Assembly (NCBI GenBank): GCA_023435895.1
Contig: JAEZLH010000011.1
Location: 60,932-124,931, forward strand
Direction of reading: 5' to 3'
DNA length: 64,000 nt
Source of the DNA: Bacillota bacterium
Lineage (GTDB): Bacteria; Bacillota; Clostridia; Lachnospirales; Lachnospiraceae
Of this stretch, positions 33,682 to 42,068 are shown piece after piece. Made by a program: the position numbers and the translations under genes. How positions within the stretch are numbered: position 1 is the stretch's first letter; every line of letters starts with the position of its first letter. The notes beneath the pieces were generated by a model. The model was not told the origin of the DNA, made no database searches, and was given only the letters and a program-made list of their open reading frames with translations.

Positions 33682-34632
33682 TTAATATAAATCATTAATA
33701 TCCGCTACAGATTTTGAAGCAATACTCCTGCTATGAAGATTATCATACTTTCTATCCGGTACTTCATAACTGATTCGTTCCATCCGTTCTGCCAAGGCTT
33801 TCTTACTTTCCGCTTTCTCATTCGGTACAGAGAAGATGGATTCATCATAATAGTCGTGCATAAACATACTTAATTCATCCGCCACCTCTGCCACCTTACT
33901 CAGTAGATTAGAAGTACGGTTTAATACCAGCTTTTTATTACCTGCGTATAGCTTATAAACAAAATCATGGTCATTCTCACTCCAGGCCTCATCAAATAAT
34001 GTTCTTACCTGTAATTCAATATAGGTTCCGAAATAATTAATTATATAATGGTTGCTGCTATAACCAGGATTATTTTTCTCAAAATCAAAAATATCCCTGC
34101 CCTTTAGTTCGTAGCACTTGGTATTCTCCTCATAACGGTAGAAAACCTTGGGCCTTTCCGCAAGGAACGGCTCTTTCTCATCCCCTATATAGTCTCTGGT
34201 TCGATTCTTTACATATCGTTCCGTACCCTTAAAATAAAGATGCCAAATCAAATCATGGATTTCTTCCCATTGATAACGGTGACGAATTAAAATTCTGGCT
34301 CCCAACAGATCCATTATTACCTTTTGATAGGAGTCCTTGGTTATGTTGGCATAATCCAAATCAGTAAAATCACTGCACTTCTTGTGAATGATTTTTACGA
34401 TGAGGCTTTCCGGGCTCTTAATTCGGTATCGCATGGAATGCATCGCCCCTGGAGTTCCAAATTCCTCAATAAAGGAAGAAATGATTCTTTTCAGACTTCC
34501 ATTTTGAATTTTTTGCTCATAATCGTCATGAATTTCTTTCAGTGTTTCCCACAAATTAAGATCCATTTTCTCAAGTTCACGGAATCTCTCCGATATCTTA
34601 TTCTTTTGTAAAAAAAGCTCTTTATTCTCCAT
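33682..34632 (-). CDS. RelA/SpoT-type nucleotide (pyrophospho)transferase domain protein
   Basis: 316 residues. The synthetase domain carries MRYRIKSPESLIVKII (R-x-K-x4-S-x3-K, about 68-82), the metal-binding DLLGARILI (Asp108), GYSSNHYIINY (Tyr191, His195; Y-x-S-x-H-like) and YIELQVRTLFDEAWSENDHDFVYK (Glu206, Arg210). These are the (p)ppGpp synthetase or small alarmone synthetase motifs. No HD hydrolase, TGS or ACT domain is present, and it is longer than RelQ/RelP (about 210-260). It could make alarmones or be a toxSAS-type tRNA pyrophosphokinase. Two small unknown genes follow on the same strand. Confidence 0.85.
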   Translation of the reverse strand: MENKELFLQKNKISERFRELEKMDLNLWETLKEIHDDYEQKIQNGSLKRIISSFIEEFGTPGAMHSMRYRIKSPESLIVKIIHKKCSDFTDLDYANITKDSYQKVIMDLLGARILIRHRYQWEEIHDLIWHLYFKGTERYVKNRTRDYIGDEKEPFLAERPKVFYRYEENTKCYELKGRDIFDFEKNNPGYSSNHYIINYFGTYIELQVRTLFDEAWSENDHDFVYKLYAGNKKLVLNRTSNLLSKVAEVADELSMFMHDYYDESIFSVPNEKAESKKALAERMERISYEVPDRKYDNLHSRSIASKSVADINDLY

Positions 34633-34653
34633 CGTATCACCACTTTTCCTTCA

Positions 34654-34707
34654 ATAAGCAAAAAAGCAAAGATGGGACGTTTTGGGCCACCATCTTTGCT
34701 TGCTTAT
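34654..34707 (-). terminator. Strong composite hairpin terminator of the ilvBN transcript
   Basis: AAGCAAAGATGG (34664-34675) and CCATCTTTGCTT (34690-34701) form a 12-bp stem, with outer arms ATAAGC (34654-34659) and GCTTAT (34702-34707). On the minus strand a T-rich stretch follows the inner stem. It lies between ilvN and the RelA/SpoT homologue. Confidence 0.8.
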
Positions 34708-34827
34708 GGTATTATATCACGCCTGTTAATAAATGTTAAGATAGAACATAAAAAAGTGACATGATTTTTCATTTTTTATGCTATTCAAGGTTATGATTAA
34801 ACATAAAGCTTGGTAACGCAGCGGTTA

Positions 34828-35319
34828 TTATTTTTTTATCATCTCAATTGCAACACTGCCACCTCGTACGATTTCAAGCCGATTGCAATAATAGCTGTTC
34901 AATAAATTAATTAAATCATTATTTTTATCCTCACTCTGAACACATTCTAACAAGATTGTGTTTTTTGCATAGTCTGTGATGGATAACCCATATATTTTAG
35001 CAATTCGAAATATTTCTTCCTTATCTGCTTCCTTGCAATGAGAGATTTTAATAAATAGAAGTTCTTTCCTATGGATTGGTATATCGGTATAATCCACCAC
35101 TTTAATTACTTCTACCATCCTGTTCAGCTGCTTCTTCATCTGCTCAAAGGTCATGTCATCACTTGTTAATCCTATGGTCATTCTCGACATGGTTGGGTCT
35201 TCGGTTTCACCTACGGTAAGACTATCCAGATTATAGGATTTCCCCGAAAACAATCCTGCTATTCTTGCTAAAACTCCAATTTCATTCTCTACAAATAAAC
35301 AGATCCATCTTTTTTTCAT
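34828..35319 (-). CDS. ilvN: Acetolactate synthase small (regulatory) subunit
   Basis: 163 residues, the usual length. The N-terminal ACT domain (RWICLFVENEIGVLARIAGLFSGKSYNLDSLTVGETEDPTMSRMTIGL) binds the feedback inhibitor valine. A second ACT-like half follows from about residue 78 (RKELLFIKISHCKEADKEEIFRIAKIYGLSITDY). It activates and confers valine sensitivity on IlvB. It lies 106 bases after ilvB on the same strand, as an ilvBN operon under T-box control. Confidence 0.96.
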   Translation of the reverse strand: MKKRWICLFVENEIGVLARIAGLFSGKSYNLDSLTVGETEDPTMSRMTIGLTSDDMTFEQMKKQLNRMVEVIKVVDYTDIPIHRKELLFIKISHCKEADKEEIFRIAKIYGLSITDYAKNTILLECVQSEDKNNDLINLLNSYYCNRLEIVRGGSVAIEMIKK

Positions 35320-35425
35320 ATAAAGCCTCCATTTTTACAATTTATAAATACCCTTTATCCCAGTTCACCTGGACATACCTAATTAACATATCAAAACAAC
35401 GGTATCCGTTCGCAGCACTATATAA

Positions 35426-37150
35426 TTAATACTCCATAATCATATCCGTTAGTGGCTTTCCCCCTGGAACAATCGGTAACACATTTGCTTCCTCTTCTAT
35501 TATAAATTCAATAATGGTTGGACCCTTGGTATTGTTTTTCGCCTGTAACAATGCTTCCTCAATCTGTTCGTAAGCCTCCACTCGAATACCAAGTGCATCA
35601 TAGCTCTGTGCCAATCCAACAAAATCAGGGGTGTACTTTGGACAGCATTTATCTTTATTCCCGCAATCCCGATTACAACTTCTTCGATATCGAAGGCAAG
35701 TACTGGAATAGCGTTTTTGAAAGAACATCTCCTGCCACTGACGAACATTTCCCAGATAGGAATTGTTAAAGATGCAGATTGTAATGGGAAGTTCCAGTGC
35801 TACCGCCGTTGCAAGCTCCTGGATATTCATCTGGATTCCTCCATCCCCGGTAATGCAGACTACCTCCTTTTGAGGATTTCCAAGCTTTGCACCAATCGCT
35901 GAAGGCAGACCAAAGCCCATGGTTCCAAGTCCTCCTGAGGTCACAAGCTGCTTATTCTCATCAAGCTCGATAAATTGTGTGGTCCAAAGCTGATTCTGGC
36001 CCACATCGGTAGTAATGATTAATTCTTTATAGAGCCCATTGATACAACGAATAATCTTCTCCGCTGTTAAACTATTGTTCTCAACCATATGAATGGGGTA
36101 ATCCTTCTTCCATTTTTGTATCAATGAAACCCAATTGGTAATCTCTAGCTCTTTCGCTTCCTTTAGCATGGCCTTTAATGCATTCTTTGCATCCGCCACC
36201 ACAGGATAATCCACCTTGATATTCCTTGATATGGAGGCGCTATCGATGTCAATATGAATGATTGTAGCATTCTTTGCAAACTCACTGACCTTTCCGGTTA
36301 TCCTATCATTAAAACGTGTTCCTATGGACAAAAGCACGTCACACTCGCTGATGGCATGGTTTGAGGCATAGCTTCCATGCATCCCGATATTTCCAATATA
36401 ATTGGGATGGTTCGTAGCAATTGCTCCCTTACCCATAATGGTTGTAATTATGGGCACTCCTGTAATCTCCGTGAATTTTGTTAGCTCCTCGGACGCCCTA
36501 GCGATATTCACTCCTCCGCCGATTAACATCACAGGCTTCTTAGCTTCACTTAATACCTCCATAATTCTTTTTATCTGCCCTGGATGGGCACTGTTATTTG
36601 GTTTATATCCTCTTATGGCTACTTGCTCAGGATAACTATCATCTCCCAAGGCTTGTTGTATATCCTTAGGTATATCCACTACTACCGGGCCTGGCTTTCC
36701 GGTTCTTGCAATATAAAAGGCTTTCTTTATAATCATTCCAAGGTCTTTCCGATCCCTTACCGTTATGGCATACTTACATATCCCTCTGGTAATTCCCACA
36801 ATGTCAACCTCTTGAAATGCATCATTACCAATCAGGCCCTTGAACACCTGGCCAGTAAAGCAAACGAGAGGTACACTGTCAAAATTAGCGGTTGCAATTC
36901 CTGTTACCAAATTGGTTGCACCCGGTCCGCTGGTTACCAAACAAACTCCCACTTTACCGGTAGATCTGGCATAGCCATCCGCTGCATGAATTAACGCCTG
37001 CTCATGCCTTGGTAATATTACATCAATCTCTTCGTCATTATATAAAGCGTCAAATAGATCAATTGCCATACCCCCCGGATAACCGAATAACGTATCAACC
37101 CCTTCTTCCTTTAATGCCTTAACAAATAATTCTGTACCTCTCATCTCCAT
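35426..37150 (-). CDS. ilvB: Acetolactate synthase large subunit with a cysteine-rich insertion
   Basis: 574 residues from the ATG at 37150, with AGGAGG eight bases upstream; an upstream extension to 37285 translates the T-box leader. The ThDP enzyme condenses pyruvate (or with 2-oxobutyrate) in branched-chain amino acid synthesis. Motifs are FGYPGGMAIDLFDAL, LPRHEQALIHAADGYAR (catalytic Glu), TSGPGATN and the ThDP-binding GDGGIQMNIQELATA...NNSYLGNVRQWQ. After RYSST comes an insertion with Cys485, 492, 496, 502 and 503 (C-x6-C-x3-C-x5-CC) where E. coli and B. subtilis enzymes have a short cysteine-free loop. Confidence 0.96.
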   Translation of the reverse strand: MEMRGTELFVKALKEEGVDTLFGYPGGMAIDLFDALYNDEEIDVILPRHEQALIHAADGYARSTGKVGVCLVTSGPGATNLVTGIATANFDSVPLVCFTGQVFKGLIGNDAFQEVDIVGITRGICKYAITVRDRKDLGMIIKKAFYIARTGKPGPVVVDIPKDIQQALGDDSYPEQVAIRGYKPNNSAHPGQIKRIMEVLSEAKKPVMLIGGGVNIARASEELTKFTEITGVPIITTIMGKGAIATNHPNYIGNIGMHGSYASNHAISECDVLLSIGTRFNDRITGKVSEFAKNATIIHIDIDSASISRNIKVDYPVVADAKNALKAMLKEAKELEITNWVSLIQKWKKDYPIHMVENNSLTAEKIIRCINGLYKELIITTDVGQNQLWTTQFIELDENKQLVTSGGLGTMGFGLPSAIGAKLGNPQKEVVCITGDGGIQMNIQELATAVALELPITICIFNNSYLGNVRQWQEMFFQKRYSSTCLRYRRSCNRDCGNKDKCCPKYTPDFVGLAQSYDALGIRVEAYEQIEEALLQAKNNTKGPTIIEFIIEEEANVLPIVPGGKPLTDMIMEY

Positions 37151-37282
37151 AGAATAACCTCCTTCATAATCTTCGGACTTCTCGACCAGCGAAAAATTAT
37201 CCAACTCCATTTTCATTGTTTCTAGGTTCATCTGTAAATTAGTTCCCATAGGAGGCAACGAATTATATTCGTTCCATAACGC

Positions 37283-37606
37283 CAAAAAAGCCCTAAGCTA
37301 AATTCCTTTAGCTTAGGGCGAATATGTCATCCGTGTTACCACCTAAATTCAGATCGAATATCTAATATTCTTTCTGCACTCCATCAGTACGGATAGAAAC
37401 CGATACTGATCTTGACAAACCAAATCAGTACGGACATTGCTATCGATACCGTTTTCCTTTTAACGGTGGAAACTCCGTTGAAGCCTACTTAAGATTGCCT
37501 TGTTCGGTTCACTGCTCAGAGGCTACTTTAATATCATCCAAATGAAGATTCACACCAACCATCTTCTCTCTGAAAATCGAATTAATATCTACTACTCCTC
37601 GTCATT
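37283..37606 (-). ncRNA. T-box leader of ilvBN, probable Val (GUA) specifier
   Basis: On the minus strand the leader has a stem I base (GACGAGGAG near 37600), AGAGAGAAGATGG, a GGTGTGAA distal loop and the 3' side AAAGTAGCCTCTGAGC. The T-box sequence AGGTGGTAACACGGA is at 37344-37330. A terminator stem follows (37319-37290, GCCCTAAGCTAAA and complement) with a T-run at 37289-37284. GTA at 37526-37524, followed by a purine and then the closing CCTC helix, is the likely specifier (valine). Uncharged tRNA would bind there and favour antitermination, switching ilvBN on during valine starvation. Confidence 0.92.
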
Positions 37607-37634
37607 GCTTTTCACTATATACTTATTTTTTACA

Positions 37635-37664
37635 ATTCTATCATTAGGACTAAGTTTCTGTCAA
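37635..37664 (-). promoter_or_regulatory. Sigma-A promoter of the ilvBN T-box transcript
   Basis: Minus strand: TTGACA (37664-37659), 18-base spacer, TAGAAT (37640-37635). Transcription would start near 37628, about 25 bases before the T-box stem I. Confidence 0.75.
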
Positions 37665-37697
37665 CCTATTTATTTCTACTTATTGTATTATTTCTGA

Positions 37698-39725
37698 CTA
37701 TTCAAATTGCACTCCAACCGTCACCTCATTTTTGACGCTTCTTCTACCCTTGATAACCGATAAGATAATGGTCGCTGATAAGAACACCACTAAAATTACG
37801 GTTAATATTAAAACATTATGGATTACCGCTCCGCTTTCCGGTGTTGTAATCGCCTGCTTGAATAATGCTACGGAATAGGTCATTGGCATAAAGGGGAACA
37901 GTTTATTAAACAGCTTTGGCACTGTCTCCATCGGGAAGGTACCTCCACAGGAGGTTAATTGAAGAATTAAGAGTACAATGGATAACAGTTTCCCTACATC
38001 TTTTAAATGAACCATCAAGAATTGAACAATTGAGATAAACACCATAGATACCAGGCACAAAGAGCCATAATATAACCATGAATTATCTACCTTTAGGCCC
38101 AATCCATAACGAATTACAAGGGCAAGCGCCATCGCTTGAATTAACCCAACTACAAGAAAGAGTAAACTTCTTGCCACCTTATGGGAGGACGCCCTTGATA
38201 ATATCTTGAACTTTCCTTCCGTATCAAGATAAACACCTACAAACAGAATTAAGGCTCCTACCCATAGGGATAAGGACATAAAATATGGAGCAAAGGCTGT
38301 TCCGTAATTTTCAATGGTTGATATATTGTTTTGTTCAACACTAACCGGTTTTCCTGCATATTCAGAAAGTCCATCCAGCTTATTTAAATCCTTATTCGAC
38401 TCTTTTATGGAGTCATTAACACCATCTCTTGCCGTTGTGATGCCATCCTTTAAATCCTTCGCACCACTATTTAAATCAGAAGCACCCTTTGCTATGCTTT
38501 CTGTAGCTTTGGTGATTTTTGTTGTAGCGCTATTTAAATCATCCATACCATCACTTAAGGAAGCACTTCCCACCGCTAAAGCATCGGAGCCATCCTTTGC
38601 CTGATCAAGACCTGCTGATAAGGTTGCGATAGCTGATTTTAACTGTGGAAGTGTCTGTGTACCAATTGATAACTGTGATGTACCAAGTTCTATCTGCTTG
38701 GAAGCTTCCTTTAGTTTTGTACTTGCAGCTTGCAAAGCTTCTATATTTTTTGCATTTGCCGGATCGGACATTTTGGACACAAAGTTCATAAATACAGGGT
38801 CTGACATGATTGAGGGATTAACCTGTGTTACATATTGTTTGATAAAGTTCGCGGTATCATTTGCAGATGCAATCAGTGCATCTACTCCAGCAGTATATTG
38901 ATTTAATCCATCGTCAAAAGTTTTCGCTCCTGATGCAAGCTGCTTTGCTCCATCTGTCAACTGAGTAATATCCTTTGTTTTATCCTCCAACTGTTTTGCT
39001 CCCACTTCCAGCTGGCTCAAGCCACTATTTAAGGAAAGTGCACCTTGGGATACTTGGCTGGCTCCGTTCCTAGCGGACGTAATGCCATCCTTAAAGTCTT
39101 TTAACTTATCCTGAAATTCTGTGGTTCCATCACTTAACTTTGAAGTTCCGTCAGTCAGAGCCTTTGAACCATCTTGAAGTTGATTCATTCCGTTCTGCAA
39201 TTCACCCATCTGATCCGGAACACTCCTTAAATTGTCGGTAAGCTCCTGTACAATCTCTTTATTAATGTTTGACCTGGTTTCTTCTTCGATTTGAAGTACC
39301 GCCCTGCTTAAAATCTGGCTGGCCAAAAAGTTTCTTTTTTCATTTGGCGCATACGTTATGGTTGCCGTATGCTTATCCGAACTGCTTGCTGATGCAATAT
39401 TATCCGTAAAATTATCTGGAATCGTAATCATTGCATAATATTTTGTTCCCTGTGTACCGGATAAAGCTTCTTTCTCATCCGTGAACACGAATTTTAATGT
39501 TTTGTCTTCCTTTAATTGATCACACATTTCTGTTCCTAAATTACGCTGTTCCCCGTTAATTTGAGCGCCTATATCATTATTTACCACCGCAACCGGCAGA
39601 GCATCCAACTTTGAGTAAGGATCCCAAAACGCTCCCAAATAGAAATAACTATATAGAAGCGGAACAATTATGACAGCCAAAATAACCGCTGCACTGAACA
39701 GTCTTCTTTTCGTAAATACTTTCAT
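37698..39725 (-). CDS. YhgE/Pip-domain membrane protein
   Basis: 675 residues from the ATG at 39725 (GGAGG eight bases upstream). One N-terminal helix (LFSAAVILAVIIVPLLYSYFYLGAFWDPYSKLDALPVAVVNND, the YhgE/Pip signature) leads to a large extracellular part of about 450 residues with repeated SxLxxGxxxLxDG heptad-like coiled coils, then five or six C-terminal helices of ABC-2 type (about 490-665). Related proteins act as phage-infection or ESX/type VII-associated factors or efflux components; the exact role is unclear. A TetR-type gene lies 197 bases upstream on the same strand and probably regulates it. Confidence 0.92.
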   Translation of the reverse strand: MKVFTKRRLFSAAVILAVIIVPLLYSYFYLGAFWDPYSKLDALPVAVVNNDIGAQINGEQRNLGTEMCDQLKEDKTLKFVFTDEKEALSGTQGTKYYAMITIPDNFTDNIASASSSDKHTATITYAPNEKRNFLASQILSRAVLQIEEETRSNINKEIVQELTDNLRSVPDQMGELQNGMNQLQDGSKALTDGTSKLSDGTTEFQDKLKDFKDGITSARNGASQVSQGALSLNSGLSQLEVGAKQLEDKTKDITQLTDGAKQLASGAKTFDDGLNQYTAGVDALIASANDTANFIKQYVTQVNPSIMSDPVFMNFVSKMSDPANAKNIEALQAASTKLKEASKQIELGTSQLSIGTQTLPQLKSAIATLSAGLDQAKDGSDALAVGSASLSDGMDDLNSATTKITKATESIAKGASDLNSGAKDLKDGITTARDGVNDSIKESNKDLNKLDGLSEYAGKPVSVEQNNISTIENYGTAFAPYFMSLSLWVGALILFVGVYLDTEGKFKILSRASSHKVARSLLFLVVGLIQAMALALVIRYGLGLKVDNSWLYYGSLCLVSMVFISIVQFLMVHLKDVGKLLSIVLLILQLTSCGGTFPMETVPKLFNKLFPFMPMTYSVALFKQAITTPESGAVIHNVLILTVILVVFLSATIILSVIKGRRSVKNEVTVGVQFE

Positions 39726-39921
39726 CCTATCTACCTCCAATAATTCACTGATGGGAAGTATATCACTCCTTTGAACGGACGTAATTAGACAGTAAATTTG
39801 TCATGTATAATTTTTAAACAAAAAAAGAAATCTGACTAATTTTTAGACAGATTCCCGTATTTGTCTATAGCACCTCACTTACATAGGATATATGCTTTCT
39901 AAGTGAAACATAGCTCATCTT

Positions 39922-40509
39922 TTAATCGAGTTCATGATTCTTTTTCTTTTCAAAATAGCGTGTTACCGCAAATCTTCCGGTTCCAAGTGCAAGACTTCTT
40001 AGTTGTGAGGTAACATATTCAGGGGATTGCTTCATGCCCTTTGAAACCCAGGCTGTTATGGTACCTGTTATGCCATAGGAATAAAATTCTGCTATAAATC
40101 GGATTTCGTTCTCATCCATCTGAATATCTCTTTGTGCAATTCTTCCGATGATCACATAAAATAAATCACTTGTAACCTTTATTAAATACTCCTCAAACTC
40201 GTTTTTTACATTCGCCTTTAGGGTATTCACATAAAAATACTCTTCCTCCTTCATTTTTTGAAGCATTTGGAGTACCTTTTCCATACAGTTATCATAACTC
40301 AACTGGTCAGTAACTGTTACAATTAATTCATTATAATAAATCCAATTCACCAAATCAAATTTGTCTTGAAAATGATAATAAAAGGTCTGGCGGTTTAGCC
40401 CGCAGCTTTCTGTGATATCCGTTACCGTGATTTTATCAAAGCTTTTCTTCTTCATAAGCTCCTTCATCCCCGCAACGATTGCTTTTTTTGTGATTAATGA
40501 TTCGGACAT
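39922..40509 (-). CDS. TetR-family transcriptional regulator (DhaS/YhgD-like)
   Basis: 195 residues. The N-terminal helix-turn-helix (ITKKAIVAGMKELMKKKSFDKITVTDITESCGLNRQTFYYHFQDKFDLVNWIYYNEL) is of the DhaS-type TetR subgroup. The C-terminal helical domain would bind a ligand or partner. It lies upstream of and in the same direction as the YhgE/Pip gene. In many Firmicutes a TetR gene of this kind adjoins yhgE, so local repression is likely. Confidence 0.92.
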   Translation of the reverse strand: MSESLITKKAIVAGMKELMKKKSFDKITVTDITESCGLNRQTFYYHFQDKFDLVNWIYYNELIVTVTDQLSYDNCMEKVLQMLQKMKEEEYFYVNTLKANVKNEFEEYLIKVTSDLFYVIIGRIAQRDIQMDENEIRFIAEFYSYGITGTITAWVSKGMKQSPEYVTSQLRSLALGTGRFAVTRYFEKKKNHELD

Positions 40510-40605
40510 TATATTTCTGCCTTTCTGTACCTATTTACACAATGCTTTTTACTTAAATTCGTAAAATTATTTTGCAATTATACCACAAATATTATAAAAG
40601 TCATA

Positions 40606-41898
40606 TCACAATAATGTCTCTATTTCATATTGTGAATTCAAAATCACCCACAATTGAGGGAAGTAGTTCATAATATTCCATACTGCGGCACCACGATTGC
40701 CATTTACAACTACCATGCTGGAAATGGAATCCACAGTTCTTGCATCTACAAACCATACAATATGCCTGCGAAGGATTCCGTTTTTATTCTCCGTATACCG
40801 GAAAAAGGGTGTTTGTGATACTTCGTCAAATTGAATTACAGCACCAACATTACTGGCAAGACTAATTACGGAAGATATGGAAAGAGATTTTGTAACCGTT
40901 ACCCCTGCAACATAAGGTAGCTCCCAATCATATGCAATGGTCGTAATTGCTACTTCTGTCTTTCTTGGCGGTATTTTAGAATTTACATATTCCACGAATT
41001 CTGAGAGGTTTTCCTGTGATACCACCGGTGCTGGCGGGCCATAGGTATACCCCCAATTAAAATTCAATAGTGTAAATCCATCTAGCGAGACACCAATTTG
41101 GCTATAATTAATCTGCTCAAAATTAATATAATTTGCCTCATACACAAAATTCTCCGAGAGGGTAACAAAGGCTAGATAGCCCTCCTGATGAAGTCGTGTA
41201 GTTAATATTTTAGCTAGGTTTTCGTATTGCGGTCTGCTGTCTTCATTAATAAATTGAAAGGTTAAGTTAATTCCCATATATCCCTTTGTATGAAGCATCC
41301 TAAGAACATTATCTATAAATTTATTAATATTATTATTGTTATACACTAGATTATAGGATATATCAACACTCCCTATTCCTTGTAGGTTAAGAGTTGATAA
41401 CATCATAATTGGTATCACTTTATATTCTTTGGCGGTCCTAATAATTTCCTCATCATGATCTAAATCCACCACTCCACCATCCTCAATGATTCGATATCCG
41501 AATACGGTTAGGTAGGATAGAAAGGGTAGCGTTTTTTTTAATACATTCATATTTACAAAAGCGTTTACATATCCGTTTGTAGTTAACTTTCCTTTGGTAT
41601 TATCATAACTGATCACTAGGGTTTCTCCGGGATAGATGAATTTCCGGTCATTCAAATAAGGGTTATTTCTTAATAATCTGATCATGGATATGCCGTTCTT
41701 CTCCGCAATTGCAGTAAGAGTATCCCCTTCCTGTACGGTATAAGTCTGTTTCGGGTAAGCGATTACAAGTGCTTGGCCATGAACCAGATTTGAACTTTCT
41801 ACCAAACCGTTATCTTGTATTAAACGGACTACAGAGATTTTATATTTATCCGCTATGGTAGAAATTGTATCTCCCGGTTGAACAATGTGTATTAGCAT
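40606..41898 (-). CDS. LysM-GH18 protein of the SleL/YaaH type with degenerate catalytic site
   Basis: 430 residues. Two LysM peptidoglycan-binding domains (residues 3-47: IVQPGDTISTIADKYKIS; 53-97: YTVQEGDTLTAIAEKNGIS) precede a glycoside hydrolase family 18 barrel (about 108-425). SleL-type N-acetylglucosaminidases need the DxxDxE motif (GxNIDFEYI). Here the equivalent is GINLTFQFI at 209-217, with Thr213 for Asp and Gln215 for the catalytic Glu. There is no signal peptide, as for other spore-coat LysM proteins. It probably binds cortex or coat without cleaving it. Confidence 0.88.
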   Translation of the reverse strand: MLIHIVQPGDTISTIADKYKISVVRLIQDNGLVESSNLVHGQALVIAYPKQTYTVQEGDTLTAIAEKNGISMIRLLRNNPYLNDRKFIYPGETLVISYDNTKGKLTTNGYVNAFVNMNVLKKTLPFLSYLTVFGYRIIEDGGVVDLDHDEEIIRTAKEYKVIPIMMLSTLNLQGIGSVDISYNLVYNNNNINKFIDNVLRMLHTKGYMGINLTFQFINEDSRPQYENLAKILTTRLHQEGYLAFVTLSENFVYEANYINFEQINYSQIGVSLDGFTLLNFNWGYTYGPPAPVVSQENLSEFVEYVNSKIPPRKTEVAITTIAYDWELPYVAGVTVTKSLSISSVISLASNVGAVIQFDEVSQTPFFRYTENKNGILRRHIVWFVDARTVDSISSMVVVNGNRGAAVWNIMNYFPQLWVILNSQYEIETLL

Positions 41899-41981
41899 AG
41901 AAACCTCAAACCAATTATATGTATTATTAATATAATATGTTTGGAAAAGCTATTTATTACCTTTATAATTTTCACTGTTTT

Positions 41982-42025
41982 AAAGCTCTTTAAGTTCATT
42001 TTCCGTAATGAGCTTAAAGAGCTTT
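41982..42025 (-). terminator. Long hairpin, probable terminator of the decarboxylase beta-subunit gene
   Basis: AAAGCTCTTTAAGTTCATT (41982-42000) pairs with AATGAGCTTAAAGAGCTTT (42007-42025) over 19 bp with one G-U pair and a 6-base loop. The T-run on either side is short, so termination strength is uncertain. Confidence 0.65.
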
Positions 42026-42068
42026 ATATTAAACATTAGGATTCATCATTATACTTTAATATGTGAAA

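Noticed and set aside
37151..37285. 45-residue N-terminal extension of IlvB
   Set aside because: It starts directly behind the T-box terminator, matches no acetolactate synthase N-terminus, and AGGAGG marks the internal ATG at 37150.
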